A stretch of 64,000 nt of DNA from Agaricus subrufescens (Eukaryota > Basidiomycota > Agaricomycetes > Agaricales > Agaricaceae): contig CM057062.1 in NCBI GenBank assembly GCA_029945375.1, positions 2,805,564-2,869,563 on the forward strand, in the 5' to 3' direction. Under the pieces are notes generated by a model. The model had not been told where the DNA came from. It made no database searches and worked only from the letters and a program-made list of their open reading frames with translations. This document shows, piece after piece, positions 11,103-22,901 of the stretch (position 1 is its first letter; every line of letters starts with the position of its first letter). Made by a program: the position numbers and the translations under genes.

Positions 11103-13885
11103 TTATGTGCTACAAAAAATCCCTAAAAATTGTGTCGACCATTTTTCCACAGATGCATTGGCTCGACAAGCATCTCCGAAACCTCGAGTGTTCTGGCACC
11201 ATTGAGTGGCTGTGAGAAGGAATTTCGGATTTATGGTAATCTTCTCATCAAGGATCAAAGCGTGACGATTCGTGTAGAGTTTTTCTAGGCGAGGGACCCA
11301 ACGGCCTTGGTCATCGCCACTGCCTTCAAACGTGGAGACAAGAGGGTTCCATGACTGCTTCCTGATCCCTGTACCGATGCCTTATACAGGGCATTGAGCA
11401 CCGAAACTGTATGATATTGGATTGTAGAACATACCTGTGAAGCTTTGATAAATGCCACATAAGAGATCCAGCTCATTCATTGTCAAATCATCATCCACAT
11501 ATTCCACGCCATGTTTATCAACCGCACAAAAGTTGAGAGCATTGTCATGATGTAGACCTGACGGCCCTTGCAAAGCTTCACTTATACTGATACCTCCTTC
11601 CAAGGCCAAGCGTCAAACATAACTGCCACGTAATATGGCCGCACGGCCGCGCTGTGATGCCAATATGGACTGACATCTTTGCTTCCAGTAGTCATAGTCC
11701 GATGGCATGAAAACATGGTCCTAAAAGATCATCGGCGTTGCAGCGCATGGTAGTTCAGGATGCACTGGTCAGAGGCTGCCTCGTTTCTGTAAGGTTTGGA
11801 ATGGGACACTGGATTGTGCCAGCTCGATGGCAATGTCCTCATCATTGAGCTCGGGGTGTAGACGACAGATCATGACAGCAGCAGAGGCGGTATAGACAGC
11901 GATATTCCAGGAGGCAGTGGCTAGGTCGCCAAAGTCAAACATATAAAGGAGCTGGGGGCCAGCATGCACTCGTTTGATACAGTGTAACCAAGGAGAGAAC
12001 TTGAGAGGGTCTCTGCACCTTGAGGACAAGTCCCACACAGCTGCTGGCGGTTCGTCACCTACCTTGCTGGCCAAGCACAGCCCAAAGTCGACGCACGCGT
12101 GGCCCATTGGTGTTGTCCAGAAAGCACTGTTGGGTTTGATGGCGCAAATGCCAGTGATAGCGAGCAGAGTTTTGATATCAGCTAACGTTGCTGAGTGTCC
12201 AAATTGGGTGGATAGTTGAGGGGGCAAGAAACCATAGAACTTTTTCAGGATATCGAGGACTTCCACTTGAGATCGCTCCCATTCTTCATGGGGGATGGGC
12301 CGTGAGCTGTGCTCTACAGGGGGACTGACGGAGGAGGTAACCAATGCAGAAGTCATGAGGGGTGCTGTCACTGACGACGACACTGAGGGGCTAGTTGACA
12401 GAGGCATGGTAGTATGGACTGGAGAAACACTGGTGGGAGAGCTTGGGCCTCCCTCATCTTGGCGTGTCTCCTGCGCTTTTGCTTCATCTATCCCATCATC
12501 CAATTCTTCATATGCTTCATCAACCCACTCACTACAAAGACTCCACTCATTGCAAAATGAATCGTAACATGCTTCACCAGGGCAGGCTTCTTCCAGAGTC
12601 TCACTACGATCTCGCTTCAGGATCAGAATACAAATGAACTTCGGTGGAGTATCCAGACTCCATTCCCACACATACACAGCAGCGCTCACGGTTGGCGGCT
12701 TGTTTGCGCAATTAAGCCTTGTTTGTCAAGCAGTGGGGGTTTCATGAAGTAGCATTCGTTGGTGTCTCTCCTCATGCTTCTTCTCAAATGCTTCCCAGAC
12801 ATCTCAGCCTGATCTTTCAACTTGACGTAGTCGCCCATTCTTCCAAACAAGTTTGCTGATTTGAGAGGGCGAGGAAGGGGGTTGTTGGTCGTCCTCAGCG
12901 ACATGTAATGGTTGGGGGCTTGCTGGCGTAAAGTGAGGCTCTGTTAAAGGCATGAGTTGACATTTGAGACATGTATTGTATGCTACACACCATAGATTTG
13001 TGAATCCTCCCATTCATACTTGGGGTTAGAGGTGTAGGAAGGTATAGAAGGCAAGATGACAGTGGTTGCGGCTTGGAGGACTTCAGGTGGGGGTACCATT
13101 AGGTAAAAGTTAGCCTGTCTGCTTTGTGTGATTTCTCGAGAGCCCCAGCAGTACCAGATTGGCATTCCACAGTGATCAAACCACCAAGCTGAGGGTTGGC
13201 CGAGCTGATTGTCAGGGTTGTGTAGAAATACCCCTGCGCGATTGGCATCCCAGAGTTGTTGGAGTAATGGAGCACAACACAGTGACTCCCACATGCTTAT
13301 CTGACTCTTGTCCCACATAACCAACACCTTGTACCACTCCGTAGGGGATATACCCTCCAGATACTTCAGATCCTCCGGAATCACCTTCAACATCCAATAT
13401 AGTAGGGCAATCCACATCGCGAACCAGTCTCGGCCTTGATGCGCATGGTTCCACGTCTCAGCTTCAGTGGGGTGGCCATTAGTGTAGCCCCACTTTCGTG
13501 TAGAATAGGGCTCTAGGTACTGTATGTTCCAATGGCATGAGAAGATTCCCAGCACCTCTCGAATTAATGTCTCTATGGCCAGCCACCTATTTTGAGAAAG
13601 AAATGGCAGCTTATAAAGCATGCCATCATCCTTTTGAAGAAGTTGTCGAGGCATATAACCAAGGTCTTCTATGAGAGCACCGTTCCAACACACTGGTTGC
13701 CTCGGCATGAAACCCAGCCATGGAACCCTCTCAGACCACCAAAACGGCTCCTCAAAGGCTTCCACGCCCACATGATTGAACAAAGTGATATTATCTACAT
13801 TAAGTTGGCCTGGTAGCTGCACATCTCTGTCGCAGTTAGGCGAATAATATATGTCGCCATTGATAAGGTAGGCTCGGCCTGGCAT
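11103..13885 (-). pseudogene. WWSE gene, copy A: large unknown CACTA-borne protein
   Basis: The start at 13,885 gives MPGRAYLINGDIYYSPN. Exon 1 is open for about 300 codons and contains the family signature FWWSERVPWLGF and a Trp-rich middle. Exon 2 opens near 12,950 with a Pro/Ser-rich linker (PSSPSQISKLVWKNGRLRQ), is broken by a TGA at 12,723-12,725, and resumes as MSAAVYVWEWSLDTPPKF at 12,689-11,769. Two further breaks lie near 11,770 and 11,612 before NELDLLCGIYQSFTG. The last exon (about 11,375-11,103) ends with VEKWSTQFL. The family is repeated in copies B and C with the same exon layout. I recognise no domain. It is always transcribed divergently from tnp2, the place where plant CACTA elements carry a DNA-binding accessory gene, but no homology to plant TnpA was seen. 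Confidence 0.75.
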
Positions 13886-14858
13886 TATTGGGGGAGATCG
13901 GGATGATAAGATTGGAGTCTATGAGTATTTGAATGGGTAGGTAATGATGCTCCTGGACAGTCCAAGAGCTAGTAGTGTCTATCTCAGTCAGTCTGAGATA
14001 CAGCGGTTGAGGAGGACAGGGTGGTGGTGAACGTGGTGAGTGAGAAAAATTTGATTGGATCAGTGATCATATCAAGGTGAACTTTGGTCACGTTGTCAGT
14101 AACGATCAACCAAAATGTGACTTTGGTGATGTTACTGGTGTGACCACGTAACACTGATCTCTCTTTCTCCCCCCCCCCCCATACGACTAGTCCATAGGCC
14201 TGGTAAGTCAGTGCCTACCGTATCTGTCAGCTGATTCTCTGTACTAGACTCTACATGTACGAAAATCCTTCAAGATCAATATCCACTGGCTGCGATGAAC
14301 CATCCATCCATTTACTGGCGCCGGACTGCCCAGTGTCAATACTTCATTCACTATGGCAGGCTCCTGCTATAAACATCTCCCCATCCACCTTATTCCTTAC
14401 TGCATTGTCATCTCTTCAATTGCCTAATCATTGCCACTTGCTGCCTGGCTTACAATATCCTCTAAAGATGACGGGCTGTGCTGCTCGAAGTCCATTATAC
14501 TGGGCCCATACTCAAAGGCAGTGGGAATGCCGAGCCCTCAGTATACACCCTCCTCTGAAACCTGTTTTTTACAACCTTCTCAACCACTATCCTCTCCCGA
14601 TGTCGCTCATCTCGTCACCAATATTCGTTGTTGGCCTACGACGATTCCGCCATCCCAGTAAAATGATGTATCGCGATGCTCTATGTCCCTATAATTCTAG
14701 CAGTCAATGAAAATTTTTGATAAATGAATTACCTACAAGCCACCTGGGCTTGGCTCAGTCGATACACAGCCGGTCGGCTGGAAATTTATTCTGTGTCCAT
14801 CCCCTGCTACATATATTCCACCTGTAGCAGCCACATCTCTTTGTACAACCTTCTCACC
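13886..14858. promoter_or_regulatory. Divergent intergenic region between WWSE gene and tnp2, CACTA-A
   Basis: Nearly 1 kb separates the two start codons. It holds repeated GTCAC/GTGAC motifs around 14,085-14,155 (for example ggtcacgttg and ggtgtgaccacg). Segments of it are conserved in the same place in copy B (38,160-38,790) and copy C (45,360-45,970), including the block around 14,640-14,700. A C10 run lies near 14,170. A shared bidirectional promoter with binding sites for an element-encoded protein is an inference. Confidence 0.4.
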
Positions 14859-17800
14859 ATGCTGCCTAAGCGCCATATATCTAGGGTCAGGTACCCCTGC
14901 CCTTGTGGTGAACTGGTCACTCCTGTGGTAAGACGGCGACACATGGAGCACCGAGGCAAGTTTGTCACGCACAGGGTATGGAGTGCCTCACGGCAGTCAC
15001 GCACCAAGCGAGTCTTAAGAGACAGCAAGCCAGCGACAAACAGACACCCAGATGTGCACACCTCTTCCGCCGCCCCTCCACCACCTCCACCATTGCCTCC
15101 CCCCCATCTATTCCCTTTGGGACTGCAGACAACATTTTACATGCAGCTGAACCTCCACCTTTCCCTGCTGTCAACCACCCCCCACCCGAAGAACAAGTAG
15201 GCACTGATGTCAGGCAGGCGATTAGAGTGAGAGAGCAGATGGGAGTGGCGATGGAGCAAACTTGGAGACAAACTTGTCGGCGGATGTGAGAGTTAGATGA
15301 CGAAGTTCCCCAAGAAGATGACGAGGATTCCCAAGAAGACGATGAGGAACAAATTGACCCTTCTACTGACGCGCTCTACAACTTGCTACCTACAGACGAA
15401 GAGGATTCAGACGAAGATTCGGAAGGCAATGACAAAATGGATGAAGAAAGTGATGAACTTTGTACCAATGTGGCGGGCATTACTCTCTGGGATAGAGTTC
15501 TGGAACGTTGGAGGCACGAAGTAGCAGCACTAGGTCTGTTCTTATCCTCACCTGCTCAATCTCATGTATCTTATTCAATGACAGATGATTTCCAAAGCCT
15601 TAATGAGGCTGACGTTGACCTTCTCCTCAAATACGTTCTCAAGATTGAAGAGCATTTAACCGATAGGACATTTGTACGAATGGAGTGCGTGTTTCGAAAC
15701 AAGCGTCACAGTTCTCTCAAAATGACAAAGAAACGCATCCATGAGTTGTCCGGTCTGCAGCCCGTTTGCTACAGCTGCTGCATCAACAGCTGCGTCTGCT
15801 TCACTGGGCCATATGAACATTACACTATATGTCCAAACCCCCAATGCAATGAACCAAGGTTTAACACCAAGGGTCAACCACGCAAATATTTTGCCTATCT
15901 TCCTATCATCCCTCGTCTACTCACTATGTTGGCAAGTCGTGAGCATGCTCAAAAAATGCGCTATCGGGCTGAATTCCAGCACGAACTGGGCATAATTAGA
16001 GATGTCTTTGATGGCTTGTACTATCAATCACTCCTTCGAACTATTGTCCCCATAGGCAACGACGACAACCCAATTTTTTACTTCTCCAACGAGCGCAACA
16101 TTGCCCTTGGTCTTTTAACCGATGGGTTTGCCCCTTTCAAACGACGTAGCCAAACATGCTGGCCAATCATTTTATTTGTCTACAATCTTTTGCCCGAAAT
16201 ACGGTTCCAAAAGAAGCATCAGTTACGAGTTGGTGTAATTCCGGGCCCCAAGAAACCATGGGATTCGGACTCTTATTTCTGGCTGCTTGTTCAAGAGTTG
16301 ATACAGCTTGAGGCTGGCATCAAGGCTTGGGACTCGGTCTCTGAGGTATACTTTATCCTCCATGCGTATCTCATCCTGCTTTTTGGTGACATCCCTGCCA
16401 TGGCCCTCATCATGAACATGAAAGGCTTGAATGCACTCTCACCATGTCGCGTCTGCAAAATTAAAGGTATATGTAATCATCTCGCAGCCAAAAAAACATA
16501 CTACGTTCCCTTACGACGAGACAATCTTGGGAACACTAATCCAACGCATTATGATCCGAGGGATCTTCCGATACGGGCACACCAGGAACTGATGGAACAA
16601 GCAATTGCCGTACAAATGTTGCCTACCAATGTTGCATTTGAAAATCTTGCAAAGCGGTATGGTATTAAGGGCATACCAGTCCTTTCAAACGTATCCGCAA
16701 TCTCATTCCCTCAATCGTTTCTGTTTGATTTCATGCACGTGATTTGGGAAAATTTGATCCCCAACCTTATATCATTCTGGATTGGCGAGTTCAAAGACTT
16801 AGACCACAGTAACGAGGGTTATTTCATAGGGCCTCGGGCTTGGGATGAAATTGGAAAAGCTACGGAAGACTGCGGGTTGACAATTCCCTCTTCTTTCGGT
16901 GCTTGTGTCCACAACATTGCCAAGAAACGATCACAAATGTCCGCCGAGATGTATTTGAACTGGACACTCTTTATTGCTCCGATTGTTCTCTAAGGCGGTA
17001 TACTACAAGCATTTTATGAAGCTTGTTAAGCTCCTCAAGCTTTGCCTGTCTTTAGAAATGAATGAAGAGATGTTACATCAAATTGAGGAAGGTTTTGTTG
17101 ACTGGGTATGTGGTTACGAATAGTAAGAATAGCTAGACTTTGTGTTTGGCCTGTTCTAAACAAAGCACAGGTATTACTTTCGCAACAAACCGGAATGACT
17201 GTCTGCCTGCCCGTTGACACTCCATGCATTGCTTCACATTGCATGGGGTATCCGAGTAGCCAGTCCCGTTTGGTGTTATTGGGCATATCCGATGGAACGG
17301 GAATGCAACAACCTGCTCTGTGCATCAAGAGTCGGCGACACCCCTACGAATCCATTAATACCTTCATGGTTGTGACAGCCCAGCTTGACCAAATTCAATT
17401 ACTGTACAACCTACAAGATCTGTTAGATTTGGGTCTTCGGGTGAAAACGATGCATCAACTAATTCATGAGTCATGTAAGTTACACCGTGCCTTTGTAACA
17501 TTCAATCACTCACTTGTGAATCTAGATCCCACTTACAAACTTTGGGGCCCTCGGCAGAAAGACATCCTTCCAATACCTATTTGTAACAAGATTCATGCGA
17601 GTTTAGCTATGCAATTCGATGTGTCGATATCAACTGTACGGGCTGCCATTAAGCTCAATGGCCCCCTTCTTCAATATGGCAAGGCCACCTTTCTCAGGAA
17701 TGGCGAGATCATGGTCGCATGTCAGATTGTTAGGCAGAGCGAAGATAGCCAAGACGCTTCTTATGTGAAGGTCAGTATCATTGCCCACTGCCTGTAAAGA

Positions 17801-18151
17801 GAACACTGATTCAATTCCATGTAGTATATCCTTTGTGTAGATCGCTTTGCAAGACAATGGAGACGCGAGCCAGAATATGTAACTGTCATATCGTATAGCC
17901 AGTTGCAGCATCTTGTTATGCTAGAATTACCGGTTATCCCACAACTAAACCTGGACTCGCCGTCAACAATCATTTTCGCTATTATCCAGAGCATTAACAA
18001 AACAGAACAAGATGGCATCACTTACTGCCATGAGCCTTCTATCGTTGAAGCTGTCGACTTAAATACTGTAGAGTGTGTTGTTGGGAGAGTTTGCAGAGGG
18101 AATAGTTGGGGCATTGTGGATCGAAGCAATACAGTTACAGAAATAGAGTGA
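14859..18151 (+). pseudogene. tnp2: tnp2-like CACTA transposase, copy A (broken)
   Basis: The start MLPKRHISRVRYPCPCGEL at 14,859 matches the starts of copies B and C and opens a Cys/His cluster. The core frame at 15,383-16,993 holds CPNPQCNEPRF, KYFAYLPIIPRLLTML, LLTDGFAPFKRRSQTCWPI, IPGPKKPWDSDSYFW and SPCRVCKIKGICNH, all typical of Tnp2 (Transposase_21) proteins of fungi and plants. Breaks: a frameshift between 14,990 and 15,100; TGA at 15,287-15,289 where copy C has CGA; a deletion of about 14 bp at 16,990 relative to copy B, which shifts frame; and TAG at the next intron junction (17,118-17,122) where copy B has CAG and copy C TGG. Downstream exons (17,200-17,400, with IASHCMGYPSSQSRL read in a shifted frame, and 17,903-18,151, ending TVTEIE) are recognisable. 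This copy cannot make a full transposase. Confidence 0.88.
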
Positions 18152-20664
18152 TGAATGTATTGAGTAGCGGCAGTAGACAACAACCGACGCCCTCGTCGAG
18201 CCATTCTCATTTTGCAATTTAGGTCGTAGAGGCCTGAATGGAAGCTGGCAATCGCCATACGCAGGGTGAGCATGGCAAGAAATATTCCAGGCTACACAAA
18301 ACATACTAAACAAGTTCTTGACATTTCTCCCAGGAGGTGTTCAAGTGACATGAGTACGGCCTCACGTCTTGTCCCCCAGCCAATCAAATTTGCCCACGAG
18401 TTCCAGGAAGCTGTGGGTGATTTATCTATGGTTCTCTCCTGAGTATGTGTGCTGGTGGTTTAGGGATTACTCTGACTACGGCTGATGTTAATATTTTCCA
18501 TGACAATTAACGGGTATGTTTCAGAAAATCGTCAGTCACGGGCTTTGCATTTGTTGATTGTAGTCGAGATAGAACCCACAAATAGATGCTCAAGATCAGG
18601 ACCGAGCCCATTGCATTGGATAGACGAGAACAGGGTAGCAATGGTCTAGCCCTTGTCGCACACCGTACATTTTCAAATCGTCAACACATTCAGACAAAGC
18701 GCCAGCATACTCCCAATCACAGAATACCTAAGGTCATTGCAAACGTGTGTTCCGTAAGTTAACTGCCAACAGCTCAATGATAGCAGCCGTTTTTGAATTT
18801 AGTAACGCCAAGTCTTCCTTCACAAGAAGAATGGCTAAGAGGAGGGAAACAAAAGACTACGTTTGAGATGGCTGCTGAAGTCTTAAAACTCAAAGGTGAG
18901 AGAATCTCTCCATTCAAAAGTGACAGCTAATCAGGGTGAGGAACACTGCAGTTGTCCTGGCTTTTTGTTCCATATCATTGAGATCTCACGTTCTATGAAT
19001 GCATAACATGATTCGTTCCTTTTTTTCCGTATATTCAAGCATACGAATGACTTCTTCTCTACAGCGTAGCAAGTGTATTTGTTATTTCTGTCAAACTGTA
19101 AGTCGTATTCTGGCTTTGGATAAGCTACCCCAAGTTCCAGAAGGGGAAGAAAGTCATCTAGTTACTGAGGAATCACGATGCCAATAATGCTACACTCGTT
19201 GGTAATCTCAAATTCATCAAATAATTACAATGATCGTACCCCTCCAGCACCAGAAGATCAGCGCTTGATATTGGGGATGAAGGTGATGATCCTACCAAGA
19301 AACACCACCTTGAAAGCTTTGCAGGAGAGAACGGGAGGGCCCTATGGCCTCGCAAAACAATTAACTTCAATGCCACGAAACCCCTTAGGTGCGAATGTCT
19401 TGTAGACATCAAATTCTTTCCTCACAGGTATAGACATGAAGCACCTACCAGAAAAGAGGGCTGTGATCCAGCTCTTTCAATGACTGCCTGTCACGCATAA
19501 TCGAGGAGCTCAACGAGAGCGATCGCGGTATGATAATTAACACAGTGGTACTTAATATAGGCATGAGGATATCTGGATGGCTGAATAGTGAGGGCTTACA
19601 GAATTGGTAGGCGCATGAGGCGACAATATTGCCGGTGGTTGTCCTGGTGGTTTTCCTGGTGTTTGTTTGTGGGTAATTGGCTGTTGTATGCTGGTGTTTG
19701 GGTATATGAAAAATTCAAGGTGTGTACTTGTTTGTACAACTCTTCCACTTCCACCTCCTCCTCCACGCAATCACGTTGATTGCTTGTCCTCACCGCTACT
19801 CTCTGACCTCCACTTTTGCACCTCGCATGTTCGCCACCCTCCGCTATCGCCTTGGCAGGCTCTCACGACTGTGGCCTCGTCCTCAGTCATGCATCCGGCA
19901 CATTTCATTGTGATCTTGCACAAGTCAGTGATTGCTCGATGTTTATCATATTGCGACAATGAAAAACAATGCTCACCAGGTGAGGAGTTTGAATAAGGCA
20001 GTCAAGAAGGCCCTGCAGGAGATTTGGCCCAAGGTAGTGAGATATGTGGTTAAGAAAAAGGCCAAAGGCCAGCTTTGGGCTCAAATACGGTACACCATGT
20101 ATTTTCCATCCTTCTTATTGGCCATTAACATCTCTACAGGGGTGGAATGCATTGTTCTGGATCCTGCAGCTCTCCGCACGCAACCATCTGCATATTTGAC
20201 GAAAACTCGAAGCATCTGGGAGGTATACATGCTCCTGAAGACCATGAAAAAGGCGCCACCTTCAAAGGTGGTATCAAAAAAACGTCATATGATGGAGAAA
20301 CACGTTTAGTGTCGAAGTTTGCGTTTGCTATGTCCGTTTTGCATTGACTGTATATAGAATTCTTGCAGTAGACTACTCATTTTCTGAAAATTTGCAACTA
20401 TGAACTTCTATCTTTCTTTGTATTCAGAACAATAAAGACAATGATTAAAAATGATGTTTCTAAATTGCATGGTTTAAATGTATATTACTGTATTATGACA
20501 CCCATAAGATATGCCTAAAAATATACCTCAGTAATCTACGAGTCCAAAAGCGGTAGCCGGGAACACCGCCAAATACGATGGCCCTGAGAAACCATCCCTA
20601 GAAGGGTATTTTACCATTTACAGCCTTAATTACAGTAAAAAATGGCCTGTCTGGTCTCACTGTG
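18152..20664. other. tnp2-side terminal region of CACTA-A
   Basis: No gene was identified in these 2.5 kb. The first 200 bp are the tnp2 3' side. Short frames such as 19,178-19,405 (plus) and 19,932-20,309 (plus, Lys-rich) match nothing I know and have no counterpart in copy B, whose equivalent region is a minisatellite. The last 100 bp hold the terminal inverted repeat and a subterminal stretch (gggtattttaccatttac) resembling the opposite end of the element. Confidence 0.5.
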
Positions 20665-20778
20665 GCCTCGGAGGTCAGCTGCTATCTGGATCAAACCTCT
20701 CCAAGTCACCCAGTTCATTCCATTGAACTTGGCACTATCGGTGAAAATCAGGGGGGCACCTCCACCGGTGTTGGACAT
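20665..20778 (-). pseudogene. Ty1/copia gag N-terminus
   Basis: The ATG at 20,778-20,776 on the minus strand gives MSNTGGGAPLIFTDS, then KFNGMNWVTWRGLIQIAADLRG. This is the usual start of fungal copia gag proteins. It ends at the GCC duplication of CACTA-A and continues in frame at 8,009 as ISGYLDGSIP. The three gag pieces therefore belong to one element cut twice. Confidence 0.87.
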
Positions 20779-21209
20779 GGTGTAATGATGTTAAACTAAG
20801 TAGTAGTGGTCTGTGCTGGTTCAATTTCTTTGTTAATTAGATTTACAGACTGGGCCCCATAACCTAAAGAGAAAGACAATAATCTATTTATGAATCAGGA
20901 TAGGTATATAATATTGTATCAAAGAGAAAGCTCACCTCAGTGTCAATGAAGTCAAGGTTGACCACTGAGGTGAAAACTTCTGGTGGCTGAAAATATAAGT
21001 ACTCAGCAAAGACAGCATAGAGAAACTGTATAGAATTGGAAAGAAGAACTGTACAGCTAGCCTTAGGGGTAAAATGTAGATGTAGACAAATGGCCATAGA
21101 GGATAGAATGAAGTGTGATCGAAAAATAAGATGGAGGATAAAAATAGAATAGATGCTGGACTTAGTGTGTTGGGTGTATCGAAGCATCCCTCAATACAAT
21201 CATTATTAG
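20779..21209. other. Copia 5' leader or unidentified sequence
   Basis: This should hold the copia leader, primer-binding site and perhaps its 5' LTR, since gag starts just to the left on the minus strand. No LTR matching the left side was recognised and no primer-binding site could be assigned. A minus-strand frame at 20,888-21,187 matches nothing known. Confidence 0.35.
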
Positions 21210-21491
21210 GACAACAATGAGAAAGATTTGCATCACCACATATCCCTCTATGATCACATGCCTGACAGTCAATGCAACAAATGTTAACCACTCAGGTAGC
21301 TGTAAGCAACATTCTCCAAACATTTCTTTTTTTCCGCTGACTGTTTCATTCTGCTGTCATGAAGATGCTTTTCAATGAAACAATATGCGGATTGGAATGT
21401 GGTTTTTGGAATGTGACCCTCCCCCAAGATGCCACCCTGGAACTCAAATAGGTATCAAAGAGTGGTGCCTGAGCTTCATCAAACCTACTGA
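21210..21491 (+). pseudogene. Decayed NACHT-gene fragment
   Basis: This 280-bp stretch aligns with 56,975-57,255, the exon-intron-exon junction at the front of the NACHT gene. Shared blocks include gagaaagatttgc, ccgctgactgt, tcatgaag and gaccctcccccaagatg. Many differences are CG in the intact gene against CA or TG here, for example cgtcgtcgcatatcc against catcaccacatatcc. The intron acceptor is lost (ctgcag against ctgctg). The fragment runs into the LTR-like repeat at 21,492. About 13 bp beyond the far side of that repeat (29,459-29,471, ctggcacaaacat) may be a remnant of the same exon. Confidence 0.8.
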
Positions 21492-22901
21492 TGAAGAGAC
21501 TAGCTTGGTATAAATGTGGAACATAAAATATAAAAAATATAAAATCAAATGCAAATGCAACCCTTTGAAATACACTGAGTCTCGAGTGCAGTTTGTGGGG
21601 AGAATAAATCAGAAAGAAAGTGAAAGTAAGTGTCTCGATTAAGTATTAAATGAAAATAGGGGTAGAATAGAAATGTGAAACAAGTCTTGACTGAATAGAG
21701 ACCTCTTCCAGGCCTATGCCATTTTGATTAGAACCTTCGCAACAAGTGGCTAAGCTCGTGGCAACTGTCCTCAATAGGATGGGTTAGACACCTATCTAGG
21801 AGGGGTAGCAAGTCCACCCTAGTGATGCCTTAACAAACTTGGAGAGCCTTGACCTGCCTTTGCGCTTTGAGACAGACTGCAAGACAAGTCAAGCTAGCAC
21901 CAAATGCTATTGCAATCCTATTAGACCAGTGAAGATACTCTCTCAAGCGGAACACAAGTCCTTCTGAGTTGAGAAAGAACTTTTAAGAAATGCTTAGAAC
22001 ACTGTGAAGTTTAACCAAACTCGATTTCACTTACACAGTGCTTGGGCAAAGATTCAATTTTGAACCTCATCCTTGACTGGTGACTATATATGATACACAA
22101 TAAAAAAAACTGAGACAAAATAACAATTATGAAACAATTAACCAAGTCTGTATCCAGCACTGAATGGGTATAGTCTCCTTGACTCATCCTTCTCCACCAA
22201 TGAACAGTCTCAACTATTCAGTCTCCTCGACGAAATATTGCACTTGTCTAATCTCCCGCTCCTCATTGGTTAACAAGTTTCCAACCCTAGACCCTAGTCT
22301 AGAAACCCTTGAGACTCATCCCCCACTGATTAATCTGTTGATAAGATGTCCTCAATTAGACTAAGCTTCTATCTCACCTTTAGTTGCTTCAAGATTATCA
22401 CTATTGCTGCCTGATCCAGAGTCTTGACCAACAATTCCAACAGTCTCGCTTCAGATTTATTCAGTCTCAACATGTGCAAATCACTTATTTCCTAGCCCTT
22501 CCCCATTACGCAGGTAGTAGTTATGGATGCAGTCTAGCATAAGGTCTGCTAAAGGAACCACACTCTGCTAAGTCCTCGAGCCATCCCATAGCCAGTCTCG
22601 ATGATAAACCCCAATAAAGTTTCCCTACATCAGCAAAAGATCAAATTAGTGATCATTTGTGATGGTTGTGATCGATGTGCATGCAGTACAATCACATAAG
22701 TCACAATGTCACGAAAATGTCACCATCAATATCACATTGTGTACCGATGTCACCGCAAGCACACTAATCATGCCAGATGCATCATTGCACCACATGTCAC
22801 ACAGTACACTTTGCAGGAGACTGGGACTCAGGCTATCCCACAAATCAGAACTCAACAAAGTTAGAAAGATTTATAGATATCTTTCATATGACCTAGAAAC
22901 A

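Larger units (their letters stand above)
8010..20664 (+). mobile_element. CACTA-A, 12.66-kb CACTA/Tnp2 transposon
   Basis: The left end reads CACTGTGAGACC at 8,010-8,021 and the right end is GGTCTCACTGTG at 20,653-20,664, its inverted counterpart with one mismatch. A 3-bp target duplication GCC flanks it (8,007-8,009 and 20,665-20,667). Three-base duplications and CACT-type ends are the hallmarks of the CACTA superfamily. The left end also matches the right end of the composite element at 52,367: the block gtaggtaaaatactatg is shared. It carries, left to right, gene C (minus), gene D (plus), the WWSE gene (minus) and tnp2 (plus). The host copia frame is rejoined without a break when the element and one GCC are removed. 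Confidence 0.93.

Noticed and set aside
18999..20309. Several plus-strand frames near the right end of CACTA-A
   Set aside because: They are not conserved in the composite element and have no recognisable motif or consistent splice sites; left as unannotated.
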